64,000 nt of DNA. Source: Aedes albopictus. Taxonomy: Eukaryota; Arthropoda; Insecta; Diptera; Culicidae. The stretch's first letter is position 1. Every line of letters begins with the position of its first letter. The stretch lies in contig NC_085137.1 in the NCBI RefSeq assembly GCF_035046485.1, forward strand, positions 45,997,155 to 46,061,154. The letters run 5' to 3'. A program made the position numbers and the translations under genes. Below the pieces are notes generated by a model, which saw only the letters and a list, made by a program, of their open reading frames with translations, had not been told where the DNA came from and did no database searches. This document shows, piece after piece, positions 9,769 through 21,960 of this stretch.

Positions 9769-11405
9769 GTCTCCTGCAGCGGCGGAGGCCAACCGACCTC
9801 CGCATACCAGTTAAGTTATGTGTTGTTTTAAATTGCAAAAAGTTAATCCGTCATCTTTTTCGCAGTCACGTTCCTCCCCCTGCCCATCGTCTTGACGATT
9901 CATGCTGAATCTCGAGTTGTCTCAGATCAATTGAGGTAATCTGTTTTGTCCGGTGGTGGTTTCATGTCGCATGAAAATGCATATGTGTGTGTCAGAATCC
10001 GTCCGGCTAACCTGGAAGCCACAGCGGCGCATAGCGCCTGCACTGCTCGGCAGTGCATTATCAGAAGCGTAGCTAAATCCGATTCTGTTTTCAATGTCCG
10101 AGGTACTATCTGCCAAAACTGCATCCTGGGGTAGAAGGTGTACAATTCAACCCCTGGCACTACGTAGCTTCCGTCAACGAACTTGGCCAGTTCGTCCCAT
10201 CGGTCGCAATATCGTGAAGCCAATTGTATCTACGCAGTCGAGCAAAGAGAGAATACCGTCGGAGTGTCGAAGCAAGAAGATCAACGACGCCGGAGGGCGT
10301 CCACGGAGGCCACGAGGGCCTCCGTTCCAGGGAAGTCGTTTGTTAGTACATAAATTCAATTTAATTAGCACCCGCTCATCTGATTACAGAGAAACCACCA
10401 CCAATCGAACATCGGTTCGATTTTCCGTCAGTCGTGCCGCGGAGGCCACTGAATCGCCCGTTCAAGTCCGTTCCGTTCGTTCAGCCAGTCTCGCCACGGA
10501 GACTAGAGAAAGTGTATCAGTTCAGTTCCAGAAACAGCGTCAAATCCGTAACAGCCAGCTCCGCGAGTCTAGCATCGTCCCGTCACAGAAGGCAACCGCA
10601 TTCAGCACCGCAATCGTCCACCAGCAACTAGTCCCACCAGCCAAGAACAGTACAGTCTGTCCCAGCCACGAGAAGCAAACCATGTGAACACTCTGGCAGA
10701 CTACTCAGGAATCCTCTTCTAGCAGCCAAAAAGGGTCTGCCAGGTAAGTTGTTCCGGTTTGTACTACACTCCTGCACGAAACTACATACTTGTATTCCAT
10801 CGTCTTGAGGAAATCAACACCGCAATCCCAAATCCGACCGAAGCCAATTCCTTGGAACAACTGCATCGTCATCAACAAGCATCCTAAACTGCATCGGCAG
10901 GTGATCGTCAACGTCATCACGATAGCGGATATACATGGTGTGAACAATCCTGGCAGACTATATTCCACGGAAACATTCTTCAGGCAGCCGTAAAGGTCTG
11001 CCAGGTAAGTTGTTCCAGTTTTATACTGCACTATATCGAGACACTACATAGTCAATTCCACCTATTCCGAGGAAAATACCATCCCTGACGATGCACACAA
11101 CAACGAACCATCCAGCGAAAATCAGCTTCTACCAACTGCAGCGACCGCAATCGAATGTGCACCAACCACCAGCCGTCCCAACTGATCAGCTGTTCCTATG
11201 TGGGTCAAGGTCGTCTCAGCGTCAACAGCAGCAAACCTCGATCGGCCACAACGTCGGTGGCAGTACAATTGCTTTATGTTCTAAATGTTGTATGTATCTT
11301 TGTGTCTAGTATATAAGCAAGAAGTAGCGTAGCAAAACAAATAAGTCGATAAATGGATAGAGTAGGCTTTAGTTGAAATTAGAGTATTTCAAGGCGGCCG
11401 GCAAA
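9769..11405 (+). other. Long 3' region of BEL element, no env recognised
   Basis: 1.6 kb separate the pol stop from the 3' LTR. The largest plus frame is 10094-10687 (197 codons), rich in Arg, Ser and Thr, with no signal peptide or membrane segment, so it does not look like an envelope. A segment reading CTGGCAGACTA ... GTCTGCCAGGTAAGTTGTTCC occurs twice, about 10690-10770 and 10952-11030. Each copy contains a consensus splice donor AGGTAAGT. A weak purine tract (AAGGCGGCCGGCAAA) lies just before the 3' LTR and may serve as plus-strand primer. Confidence 0.6.
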
Positions 11406-11812
11406 TGTTGTAGCAACAGTGTAGGTCCGTAGGTACCGACGACGAGCAAGCGAACCGTGAGTGACCAGATGTGATCCACAGTCACAGCAGTGAGAGCTGT
11501 CCTCTTTCTACCTGTGCATCTGGTCAGTCCATCTCATCTCGTCGCGTTCGGTTTACTGTGTTCGTCGAAGTTCCCTTTTTTATATACTTCGATCGATCAG
11601 CCGGCCGTCCAAGCAATAATTTATTAGCCAGACAGCAGAAGCATATAGACCGTCGCGAAATATACGTCGTCCGTACCGTTTTTAATAAATGTATTTTGTG
11701 TTCGCGTTAATAAAGTTAAGTGTTTTCGTTTCCAATAAATTTGTTACGTGTTTATTGTAAAACCGCGAATTTTAAAAGTGTTGTCCGAAAGACCGGTATT
11801 CACGCGCGAACA
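11406..11812 (+). repeat. 3' LTR of BEL element
   Basis: 407 bp, by eye identical to the 5' LTR, from TGTTGTAGCAACAG to GCGCGAACA, and followed directly by the CCATC target duplication. It supplies the polyadenylation signal for the genomic transcript. Confidence 0.95.
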
Positions 11813-12705
11813 CCATCCTTACCAGCTGCTTTGTTGGTTTTGAGCGGGTGAATGGCATCCTTAACTTCCCTCAGCGTGGGAGTTGGTTCATTTCCGTCCT
11901 CCATGCCTACGTTCTTCACGCCATTCAGGTGGTGATCGAAGTGCTGCTTCCACCTTTCGATCACCTCACGTCCGTCCGTCAAAAGGCCTCCGTCTTTATC
12001 CCTGCATATTTCGGCTCGCGGCACAAAGCCGTTGCGGGATGCGTTGAGCTTCTGATAGAACTTCCGTGTTTCTTGGGAACGGCACAGCAGTTCCATTTCT
12101 TCACACCCCGCTTTTTCCAGGCGGCGCTTTTTCTCCCGAAAGAGGCGGGTCTGCTGTTTCCGCTTCTGTTTGTAACGCTCCACGTTTTGTCGGGTCCCTT
12201 ACTGCAGCATTACCGCCCTGGCTGCATTCTTCTCCGCCAAAACCGTTTTGCACTTTTCGTCGAACCATTCGTTCCGTCGATTCCGTTCCACGTACTCGAT
12301 GGTGCTCTCGGCTGCGTCGTTGGTGGCTACTATCCTCTAGAGGGGTCTCATCGAGCTCGCCCTCGTCTGGCAACGCGGCCTCGAGGCGACATCCGGTTGT
12401 TTCAGTCGCTCTAGGTTGTACCGTGGCGGTCGCCGGTATCGTACGTTGTTGATGACGGAGAGTTTTGGGCACAGTTTGACCATCACCAGATAGTGGTCGG
12501 AGTCGATGTTGGCGCCACGATAGGTCCTGACGTCGATAATGTCGGAGAAGTGCTGTCCGTTAATCAGAACGTGGTCGATTTGAGATTCCGTCTGATGTGG
12601 TGATCTCCAGGTGTAACGATAAGGGAGGCTGTGTTCGAAAAAGGTGCTACGTATGGCCATATTTTTGGAGGCGGCGAAAACAATGAGTTCCGGAGTGTGG
12701 GTTGT
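11813..12705 (-). pseudogene. LINE endonuclease/RT fragment, upstream half (split by BEL)
   Basis: Minus-strand translation shows the C-terminal part of an APE-type endonuclease: NMAIRSTFFEH, YTWRSPHQTESQIDHVLI and RGANIDSDHYLV, with the SDH catalytic histidine motif. Then follows the linker to the RT (KRRLEKAGCEEMELLCRS, REVIERWKQHFDHHLNG) ending KTNKAAGKDG at the BEL junction. Frame changes occur near 12180 and 12340-12470, so it was dead or dying before or after the BEL insertion. The N-terminal half of the endonuclease is missing, consistent with 5' truncation near 12705. Together with 2735-3206 it makes about 1.36 kb of one LINE copy. Confidence 0.85.
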
Positions 12706-13954
12706 GCACGTTTAGTATGCTGAACAGTCTTGTTAGCGATCACAGTCTTTGACACCTTTTCGTCAATATTCGGCTGCCTTTGTCTCCAACATTCGCAACA
12801 CAAGCGATCAAACTACTGTACGAAACAAAAATGTCGAATGAATGCGCTTGACCACGATTGCGTCTTCGGGAGATGATTCGGTTTTTGTTATTCCTGTCTT
12901 TCCCATAAAGAGAGCTGTTTTGGATAAATGTATGTGTCGTAATCGATTTATCACACACGAATAAACTAATATTATACCAATCTTAATCAAAATTGGCTGA
13001 AATCTTGCGAATTAGACAAATGTCATCGTGTCAGACAACGTTGATTTGATCCACTTTTTGTTTATTGATCTTCGTTCTGCCGCTCGTGTTGTGTGTAAAA
13101 GGTAGCGGTCGCACTCGAATGAAACAAAGCAAGCTAACACCCGACCGCGGCAATGAAACGAAGGTAGTGAAAAGTGTCGAATTCTTTATTACACCAACGA
13201 ACAGTGGTGTCATCGTGGTTACTCCAAGTTACTCACTGAGTAACCAGCTCTTGAGATGAAAACAAAATTTTTTTTAGCTCAATGTATGAGCGCTTTCGCA
13301 ATTATAATAACCTTTTCATTTTTTTTGCGCTTCCATACATTTAAGAAAATAACTTTTCAGTGAACTTTGGAATTGTTTCCGCCCTACTGGATATAATAAA
13401 ATCGCCTCGGTGATTATGTTTATAGTTTTGCGCTCTTTGGTGCACAAAAAGACGGCATGGAATTTTTTTTCGTATTTTCAGTTTTTTTTTTAATTTTAAT
13501 TAATATAAATACAATTTTACACTTAGTATTTTCAGCAAAAGGCGCCAAGTATATGAAACTAAGGTGATGAGAGGGGTTTAACCCTCTCTTGGGCACGAGC
13601 CTGGCGCCCTCATAAATGTGAGAAAAAATTGCCCTCCAATTGTTTTTCTCAAATATTTGTATAAAAATCTTTATTGCGGTATTGTTATTTTTTTTCTCGT
13701 TTATGTGGTTTTAGGTTTTTTCCGCCCTTACCAATATCAGCAGAAATGACTATGAATATTCTAAATTTCTGCGCCTATATACGAGTGAGGAAAGTCTCAT
13801 TCACGATATTGGAATTTCAGCTCTAAGTCAAACTGAAAGGAAACGAATATAAACGAATATGTAGTGTTTAAATTTTTGTACTTCCATGCATGTTAGAAAA
13901 TAACTGTGTGAAATTAGGAATAGTTTTCACGCTACTGAATATAAGAAATATTAT
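12706..13954. other. AT-rich non-coding stretch with decayed tandem duplication
   Basis: No gene is recognised. From about 13300 there are recurring blocks built on TTTTTGCGC, TCCATACATTTAAGAAAATAA and ATATAATAAAATCGC. They reappear at 13865-13950 and 14240-14400, so a ~560-bp segment was duplicated. The second copy was later broken by the SINE at 13955. A short TTACACCAACGAAC motif near 13190 is the terminus of the MITE described at 24377. Confidence 0.5.
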
Positions 13955-14240
13955 GGGCCCATATAGCCGAGGCGGTAAACGCACGGGTATTCAGCATGAC
14001 CATGCTGAGGGTGACGGGTTCGATTCCCGGTCGGTCCAGGATCTTTTCGTAAAGGAAATTTCCTTGACTTCCTTGGGCATAAAGTATCTTCGTGCCTGCC
14101 ACACGATATACGCATGCAAAATGGTCATTGGCAGAGGAAGCTCTCAGTTAATAACTGTGGAAGTGCTCATAGAACACTAAGCTGAGATGCAGGCTTTGTC
14201 CCAATGAGGACGTTACGCCAAGAAGAAGAAGAAGAAGAAT
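13955..14240 (+). mobile_element. Feilai-like tRNA-derived SINE
   Basis: The head GGGCCCATATAGCCGAGGCGG contains a good pol III A box (TAGCCGAGGCGG), and GGTTCGATTCC at about 14018-14028 is a textbook B box. A tRNA-unrelated body follows (CTTGGGCATAAAGTATC, GGAAGTGCTCATAGAACACTAAGCTGAGA) and it ends in an AAG repeat. The arrangement matches what I recall as Feilai of Aedes aegypti. AATATAAGAAA occurs both shortly upstream and right after the AAG tail, which is an imperfectly placed target duplication. Confidence 0.82.
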
Positions 14241-14663
14241 ATAAGAAAATCGCTTTGCTGATTTTTTTTTCGATATGTTTGCGCCCTTCAGGTTTGTGCA
14301 CAAAAAAGGCGGCATTTTCGTAGAGATTTTCCTGAAAGTAAAAGGCGGAGGGACACTTACTATATGGAACTTAGCAATGGAAAGGGTTTAACCCCCAAAA
14401 CTCAAATAGAGGAACTTATTTATTATCGGCAGTTTTGTTATCTTCGTCATGGGCAGTTTTAGAAACATGTTGAACGCAAATGTGGCCTCAAATCATTCCC
14501 AACCAAGCAAAATTATTCGATGAAGTCTCAAGCAGGTTGGCGGACATACACACATCATAGCGAGGAGAACAAACCTGCCGATAATATTCAAAGTATATAA
14601 GACAAAATATATTTTCAATTCTTCTACAAGCATGCAATTGTATAAAGATTCTCTGTTTTGGTA

Positions 14664-15613
14664 AAGGGCGAACACGATGAAATTGCCACACAGAAAATAT
14701 TGTATAACTTTTGATTGCGTTCGCCAAAATAGCTAATTTTTTTACCATGAATAGTTTATTATGTGTAGTTGATACCATAAAATTTTCATTAAAATCGGTT
14801 GAGTATTGGCGGAGATATCGTTGAAACAAGGAAATTGCCACTTGAGAATCTTGTGCAAACAAACATTTTGGAAAATATCACTTTTTTGCCGTTTCAACGC
14901 TGGCGCCAAAACTACTGACCCGATTTCAATGAAAATTTTATGTAGGTAAAGTATGTATGTAGAAGTAGTTTGTCAAACTTTCATTCAATTTGATCATACC
15001 GTTAAAAAGTTATAGCCATATATGTCGCACTATGTCACAATAAGCAGATGTGGTTTTAGGAATAGTGAAATTCAAACTGCTCTTACTTTGAAAGTACTCA
15101 ACAAAAATGGCTGAAATTTTCACTGTAAACGGTTTAACACAACAATTTTACACTGTCAAAGTTTATAAAAATCGGGACAGTGCAGTGTTACCAGTTCTAC
15201 AGTCAAAATAGTGCACGCGGAACTAAAAATGGTCAAAAGTACCTAAAATTTACCATGAAGCGATTTGAGCTTTGGATATTTACTAGAAAAAGTACAGAAC
15301 CGATTTCGATCAAATTTTTACCACTTAATTGATACTATGTTAAGAATATCGAGTGAAATTTTCAAACGTTTTGATGAGGTAACAAAAAAGTTATAGCCTA
15401 AGTAATTTTTTGAAATGGGTGCACACATTTTCTAAAATCTCATTTTATAATATCGACAATATATGCGCCAATACTCAACTGATTTTAATGAAAATTTTAT
15501 GGTATTAGCTACTCATAATATACTATTCATGGTAAAAAAATTAGCTATTTTGACGAACGCAATCAAAAGTTATGCAATATTTTCTGTGTGGCAATTTAAT
15601 CGTGTTCGCCCTT
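14664..15613. mobile_element. Long-TIR foldback element with TA target duplication
   Basis: Left end AAGGGCGAACACGATGAAAT and right end (inverted) AAGGGCGAACACGATTAAAT are each flanked outside by TA (14662-14663 and 15614-15615). The inverted arms extend about 165 bp (to about 14830 and from about 15440), with scattered mismatches. No transposase frame is seen. A TA duplication suggests a Tc1/mariner-type mobiliser. The middle repeats phrases such as CAATGAAAATTTTATG that are also seen in other foldbacks of this window. Confidence 0.82.
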
Positions 15614-16434
15614 TATTGTAATTTTTTTACGCTTTTTATAAAAATCTCCAAAGTGATTTTAGATATTTTACGCCCTTACAAATTTCAGTTAAATTGAATT
15701 TTGTGAATATTCTAACTTGCGCGACTATGAACTTGTAGAAAAGTTTCATTTATGACATTGGAATGTACTCGTTCGCATCCTAAAAAGAGCTGAATCGCCT
15801 ATATGGTATTTAAGTTTTTGCGCCCTCATATACATATATAAAAATTACTGTGATATACGCTCTCCCAAATATAAGAAAATCTCGTGGTTTTTCATATTTT
15901 TGCACACTCATGCATTTACAAAAATTGCCATTGTGAATAAGCTTTTAGCGGCCCGCCCGAAGGGGATGAAAAGCTGTGGTATAGAATGGGGAATTAGATT
16001 TTTTTCTGTCTCTTTTCTAGGAATCACCTCTTCTATCGATATTGTTGCGCTCGCAAAAGAAAAACTTCCTTCTTAATATTTTAACTTTAATTTGCGCTCC
16101 AATTCCAAATCAGTATTATGCTTTTGGAAGGGCGGAAAAGCCTTCTATATTATCTTCAGTGATTGTTCACATGATTTTTTTCACGAAATTACTTGTGCCA
16201 TTTTTTGAAAACATTGCGCTTTCTCAATTTGAAAGAATAATCACCTTTTTCAAGTTAGGAAATTTTTGTTCCACCCTCCTGCTTCTAAATATTAGATACC
16301 GTCTGTGATTTTTTTTTTGTGGCCTTCTATATGTAAAAAATTAAGTTGCTTTGTAAGTTTTTCATTTTTTTTTGCGCCCATACACGTGCAAAAAACTGCA
16401 ATATTGAGACCTCTTCCAGTGATTTCTTAATTAA

Positions 16435-17122
16435 CCTTCACGTACTCGACTCCCGACAACTCATTTTCAAAATGCTGGCATTTCGTCAATTTACATCCGA
16501 TTTTTTTGAAGTCGCCCTCCATCGATCATAAATGGGTGCAAGTTTATTTACTGAAGTGGCCATGTAATATCCGGTACTATTCTGGAGATATTCCGGATTG
16601 TACTGGGGTCGGGGGGTGGGGGACTTGTCTATTTTGCCCGTAGAACCTGTGCTTAATGTTCCGGGGTGGCCAAATTAGTTGATACAGACTTCAGTCTATC
16701 GTTTCTGACTCAGTCATCGAAATCATGAAGATTGATATGTCATACGGCATGTTTAGATTGAAAACCATATTTGTCCCCAATGAGGCCCCGCAGAACCTGT
16801 CTCGGGATACGAATGGGTCAACTTATTCAAATCTGGTTATCGCAGTTGTGTTTTACTGTTCGCAACAAAAATTTCGCTGAAAATCGATGGTTCAAATACA
16901 ATAACACACGAAATAATCACTTTTAGCATTTTTGGCCACCCCCATGACCCCAGCACAATCTGGAATATCCCCGGAAAGGTTCCAGATATCGCATGGCCAC
17001 TCGAGTATAATGAATGAGCACCAATTTATAATCGTTTAAGGGCGACTTCAATAAAATCGGCTGAAAATAGACGAGATGCCAGCATTTTATAAATGAGTTG
17101 CCGGGGGTCGGGTACGTGAAGG
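16435..17122. mobile_element. Foldback element, CCTTCACGTAC ends, TTAA/TTAG flanks
   Basis: The left arm starts CCTTCACGTACTCGACTCCC and the inverted right arm CCTTCACGTACCCGACCCCC. Similarity runs about 190 bp inwards through AATGCTGGCAT, GAAGTCGCCC, AGTGGCCATG and the block ending in CTGGGGTC. Outside flanks are TTAA (16431-16434) and TTAG (17123-17126), compatible with a TTAA-targeting element with one changed base, or with a TA duplication. A further CGTGAAGGTTAA motif lies at about 17190. It is non-coding. Confidence 0.72.
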
Positions 17123-17199
17123 TTAGGTATCAGTATGTCGGCTCCAGAGGCACGTTCTCCTCCATTTGGGAAATTTGTGCCATAAACGTGAAGGTTAAT

Positions 17200-20150
17200 C
17201 CATACACATAAAATAAATATTTCAGAGATTTCTTTAGAAATTTATTCAAGGATTACCCGCCAAGTTTATCAAAGTTATATTCGGAAAATTTCCCCACAGA
17301 TTTCTTCAATTTCTCATGTCTTCAGAAATTACTTCAACGATTCCTTCAAAAAATCTTCCAGGGAATTTTGGAGAAATTCTGCCATGTCTTCGAAGATTTC
17401 AATGAGAAATCTTTCAGTAATTAGTTCTTAGTTTTCTTCAGAATTTTCTCCAAAGTATGCTTGAGAATACTCTAGAAATTAATTCAGGAACTTTTTTATA
17501 AAACCTCTCTGAATTTCTGCGGATATTGCTCCATGGATTTCTTTAGAAAATCCTCAAGGAATTCCGTATTTTAGAACATCTTGCATTTATAAAATTCACA
17601 AAATCCCTACCTTTTCGTCTTTTCTGTGCACGTGCAGAAATTACTACAGGGGTCTCAAAATCTACTAGGATTATCTAGGATTTTTTTCAGAAACCCTTCC
17701 GGCTACTCCACCATCAATAGATTATGGAAGCTTTCTTGGGATTCGTTTAAGATATATATCGGAAGTCTCTCCAGTTTTCCAAAAAGATTTACTTCCAAAC
17801 AATTTTATTTAAAAAATCTTTTGTTGGTTTCTCCACTTCTCCACGGATTTATTGAAGATAAATATTCAAAAATATTTCCTAGGAGTTCCTACGGAAATTT
17901 CTTTAAAAAAATCCCAAATGTTTTTCCTAGGATTTTTTGCAGACGCTTATCTATGCGTTTCTATGGCTATTCAGGTTTTTTTTTCAGAAATTCGACCACA
18001 TACTTCTCAAAGAAAAGTATCAGAAAATCCTCGTAGAATTTTATTAAAGGATTTCTACAGGAGTTTTCCTGTCTATTCCTCAATATTCGTCCAGAAATTC
18101 CAGCGAGTATCTACCGAGAAGTTTCTCCAGGAAGTTCTTATAACATTTCTCCAAGGATTTCTTTAAGAACTTTCCTCAGCTCCATTCGGATATTCATTCA
18201 AAGTACTTCCTTTAACTTCTACAGGGGTTTTACTGATGATTTTTTCACTTACGAAAATCCTAACACCTGAATGTTAAGGTTCGCTGAACTGTACTCATAC
18301 GTTTATAGAATGAAAGATTCAAGCCTGTTCAAGCTAACAGTTTTGAGAAGAATCCGCCTTTCGATCACGGAACTCCGAAAGGGTTTCTTTCAGAAATCCA
18401 TGTGGAGATTTCATCAAGTGATTTCCTAAAGTTCTTTCAAGTAGTTTTGTTTTCAGAAATTCTTCTACAAATTTCTGCTAAGATTGTTTCGAAAATTCTT
18501 CCCAGGATTCCTCGAAGAGTTGTTTGAAAAATTCAGTGATTTCTGCAGAAAACCATACAAGGAATTTTTAGAAATTTAAATGTCTGTTCAGATATTCATC
18601 CAGCGTTTTTTTCTTACAGAAATTGCAGAAAAAATACTGAAGAACTATTTAGGTAATCGCTGAAGGAATTTCCAGGAAAGATTGTTTTGAAATTCGTAAA
18701 AAAATCTTGGAGATACCTTTGTTATTGAAAAAAAAATTAGAAAGAATCTAAAAAATGCAAACTAAATGCAAACCGTATTACGATTAGCAATAAAACTGGT
18801 TTAAAACTGTGTTGAAAAATGTTTCACCATCAAAGATGTGAAAATATGCATGTTTTTTTTTGTTTTTCAGCAAAAAGTTGAACAGCTCATCATTATTATT
18901 ATTTTTTTCAATCCTGATCAAAACCAAAGGTGCAGCGAAGTTTCTTCATAGAAAGTTTAGATGGAAATATCATTCGGAAGTAGAAAGCGATAATTTCAAA
19001 GTAACATTAATATTCAATTCTATCGTGAATATTGGGATAAAATTAATGCGTTACGGAAATGGTGAATCATCTTGAAATAATTATGTTTCGTTCATGTTCA
19101 CTGATTCTTTGACATGGCACCATTTATAGTTGGGGAAAATCGAATCTAATCGAGTGGAACGCCATCTGTTGAGAGTTCTGGAAGTGTTATTGGTAGTTTA
19201 AAACAGAAATAAAATCATATTGAAGAGTGTTGTTTGCTCTTGAATTAAGGGTTAATGGATAGTTTTAAGAATGCTATAAAACCTTTCATCAATGAAAAAA
19301 ATCAATTATAAAAGTAGTCATAAAATTATGAGTTTTAGATATTTCTGCAATTACCCAATAATAATAAAATTAAAAAAGACCTATGGAATTGTCCTCTGCA
19401 GGTATTCATTCGAAATTTCTTGAAAACATCCATAAAAATGCTAAGAAATGTTGAATATACCTGTACATTGGAGTAATTCAGGTCATAATTTCTGAAAAAA
19501 AAATTGAAATAAAATCATAATTTCTTAAATAAATCCCTAGAGAAATTTCCGAAAGAATATCCAAATCTTTGTGAAAACAAAATCTTCCTGAATTGCATCT
19601 TTCAAAGAAACGTTTGGAATAATTCCTAGTAGAATTTATTGAGAAATGTCTGCAAGAATTTTCGGAGAAATCCCCGGAAGAAATTCTGGCAATATTTCTG
19701 AAGTCCTTCAGAAATGTTTGAAGAAATGAAAGAGTTCAATTATGTACTTATGTTGTAATCCTTGGATGAATTTCCTAAATATTGAATCCCTTAAGGAATC
19801 TCAGGCGGAGAGATTTTTTTTAAAGAAAAGCATGTACAGGGATCCAAATGCAGGATAATTAGAGGAATCTTGTTATTCTTGTTGTTCTTGTTATAATCAT
19901 TCTCAGAAATCCTACGGCGATCTTCTTTCTGTAAACATTCCGGAAATTATTTTAAAAATACCAAAAAAAAAATCCGTAAAGGAATTTAACACCCCATAGG
20001 GAATCTGCAGAGTTTTCTAGAATATTCAAGAAGAATTCTTCTAAAACTCATAAAAGAATTTCAGGAAAGAATTTCCCTTCCTCGATAATTACAGATACAA
20101 ATTGTATAGTGGGAAAATAATACATGGACGGGTTTTCCCAGTATGGGGGC
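17200..20150. repeat. Decayed AT-rich repeat related to the 12-bp GAATTC family
   Basis: Roughly 3 kb is built of diverged phrases such as AGGAATTTCTTC, TTTCAGAAATT and CTCCAGGAATT. They look like old versions of the repeat arrays at 37-47 kb, with no regular period left. Open frames here (for example 17626-18036) are low-complexity and I do not consider them genes. The segment 18700-19380 is plain AT-rich sequence with nothing recognised. Confidence 0.5.
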
Positions 20151-20225
20151 GTACCAGTATAGCGGGCGCTGAATTTTAGAAACCTTGAGTAACCAGCTCT
20201 AATTTTACCATGACAGCACTGCCAA

Positions 20226-21160
20226 CTAGGGGCGGGACAGCTCTAATATTGATTAGCGGTATTAGGCAGTATTAACAATATTAATCCCAGTGTAAATCCA
20301 TTTTTGAACGAAGCAAGCCATGAACTAGGTTGGTTTAAACTGTCAATAAGAAATGCGTGCTTCCATCGCAGTTGTATAAATGAATATAATTATAAAAGTA
20401 AATACAAATAAGCTGCATATCTATGCTTTTTCATCTACGTCTCAAATGTTAATGTATATAAGTACACAGATCATTTCAAGGGATATAATGCCGTGAGTCT
20501 TCCTGTGGATACATTTTAGACAACCAATAACCAACTAGCCAACTCCAGCAATCTGAAACCAGCAGTGGCATCCAAGCTCGAGAGGGCATTGGAGTACAAT
20601 TTCTCATCAGTAGAAATGTTCCCCAACATGTAATTGTCAATTCCTTCCAATTCATCAGCTCACACGATCTTCTTAGGGGAACGTTTTGCGTAAGCTTGAT
20701 CAATAATGGCAGTTTAAACCGTGGTCAGCTATTTAATTCAGTTTTTATTACATGTCAAAATAATTACATTTGATAACAAAAGTTTTCCACGAGCACTAGG
20801 TTCTAGGCATAACCTAGGACCTGAACTAAAGGCGCCTTCATTGCATCCGATAGAGTCACCTTTTACATTTCTTCACGGTCAGCGATACGGTCTCTCGGAA
20901 GTCGTCTCCTCTATTGTGTATTTGAAGTTCAGGTTTTTTCGCAGCTAAAATATTCAACATAAATAAGAATCTAAATTGAACAAATTGAAGAAAAGTCACA
21001 CACAAACCGGTATTACCACTTCTCGTTTTCATGACAGTTGGTTGTTGCATGTAAAGTCATGACATACTACACAATAAATGCTTTGGTGAACGGAAAGATT
21101 AGGAAACTAATATTTATTAAACAGTATTAGCGTCGGTATTAGGAGCAGTCCCGCCCCTAG
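20226..21160. mobile_element. hAT-like non-autonomous element, 8-bp target duplication
   Basis: Ends CTAGGGGCGGGACAGC and (inverted) CTAGGGGCGGGACTGC are flanked by ACTGCCAA at 20218-20225 and 21161-21168, a perfect 8-bp duplication as made by hAT transposases. Sub-terminal TATTAG motifs occur at both ends. Internal frames are short and no hAT transposase motif is seen. It interrupts the left end of the MITE copy that continues at 21161-21351. Confidence 0.87.
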
Positions 21161-21351
21161 ACTGCCAACGAACCTAACCTCAAAATGACTGACAATTCTG
21201 AGGTCATTTTGACAGATTTAACATGAGCATGAAAAGGATGGCAACATGATCGATAAAGAAGAATATATGATCCGTCTTTTTCGTGCATGTGTGTGGTCTG
21301 TCAAAATGACCTGAGAATTGTCCAAAATATTCATGGCTAGCTTTGTTGGTG
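21161..21351. mobile_element. CACCAACGAACC MITE, copy 1 (left end broken by hAT element)
   Basis: It contains CCAACGAACCTAACCTCAAA, GGTCATTTTGACAGAT, TAACATGAGCATGAAAAGGA and the closing TTTGTTGGTG followed by TA. It is colinear with the copies at 24377 and 29969. Its first bases lie next to the hAT target duplication, so the hAT element entered at or just inside its left terminus. Confidence 0.78.
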
Positions 21352-21479
21352 TAATGAAGAATGTTTACAAGCCTGATGCTGAAGTTGAAGAATCGACCCT
21401 TGATCCTCAACCTGCACATGCTATCGTCGATCGGCCACCAACCGATCACACACATCTGCATGTCACCCTTCACGATGAA

Positions 21480-21960
21480 AGCTGTTCCCAGCTCGCGTGC
21501 GTTGCCGGAGCTCTGGTAGATGGTATGATTACCTCTAAACGTCCTTTTTGTTCGCTGGAGTATAACTCTGTTGCTGATTTTCCGTTACAATGTTTTTTTT
21601 ACGGCTGGCTCGTAGGGCCTGACACCAACTCCCTACTTTCCGGAGTACCATAGAGCACAGTTGAGCTTAGAGTCCTTCCCTGGCACTCGGACGTTGATCA
21701 GCTGCCCCTAACATGGAGATCAGACGCTGTTGTGAGCTGCTCTTCCTGGAGAACAGACGCTCAGGTTTGCCGAAGCAAACCCCCCCCCCCTTCCCTGTCA
21801 GCCTACGTCCAAAGTTCCCACCGGGGTTGGTTACCCGATCTTCCCTAAGGTTGCTCATAGTTTCCGGCCGGTACCACGAGGTGGAAGGGATAGGAGTTGC
21901 TGGGCAGAGGCTAGTGAATCACAATGGGATCTAAATTGCGTAGCATTTCCAGCCTTTACC
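21480..21960. repeat. GC-rich repeat, probably a LINE 3' UTR remnant
   Basis: This block is richer in G+C than its neighbours. It contains phrases I associate with a dispersed mosquito LINE 3' region (TGACACCAACTCCCTACTTT, ACCGGGGTTGGTTACCCGAT, CCGGCCGGTACCACGAGG), a C10 run near 21780 and the end GTGCCCAATGG. No coding frame is conserved. The assignment rests on recall and could be wrong. Confidence 0.4.

Larger units (their letters stand above)
3202..11817 (+). mobile_element. Complete BEL/Pao LTR retrotransposon with 5-bp target duplication
   Basis: Two 407-bp LTRs (3207-3613 and 11406-11812) flank a primer-binding site, one long gag-pol frame and a 1.6 kb 3' region. CCATC at 3202-3206 is repeated at 11813-11817. 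A short duplication of this size is normal for BEL/Pao integrase. LTRs begin TGTTG and end AACA (TG...CA). The LTRs look identical and the polyprotein is unbroken, so insertion is probably recent. The host site is a LINE fragment on the opposite strand. Confidence 0.95.

Noticed and set aside
10094..10687. Envelope-like gene of the BEL element
   Set aside because: No signal peptide, no hydrophobic membrane segment and no cysteine pattern; the frame is basic and serine-rich.
17626..18166. 104-136-codon frames
   Set aside because: Low-complexity Phe/Ser/Lys-rich translation of decayed tandem repeat.
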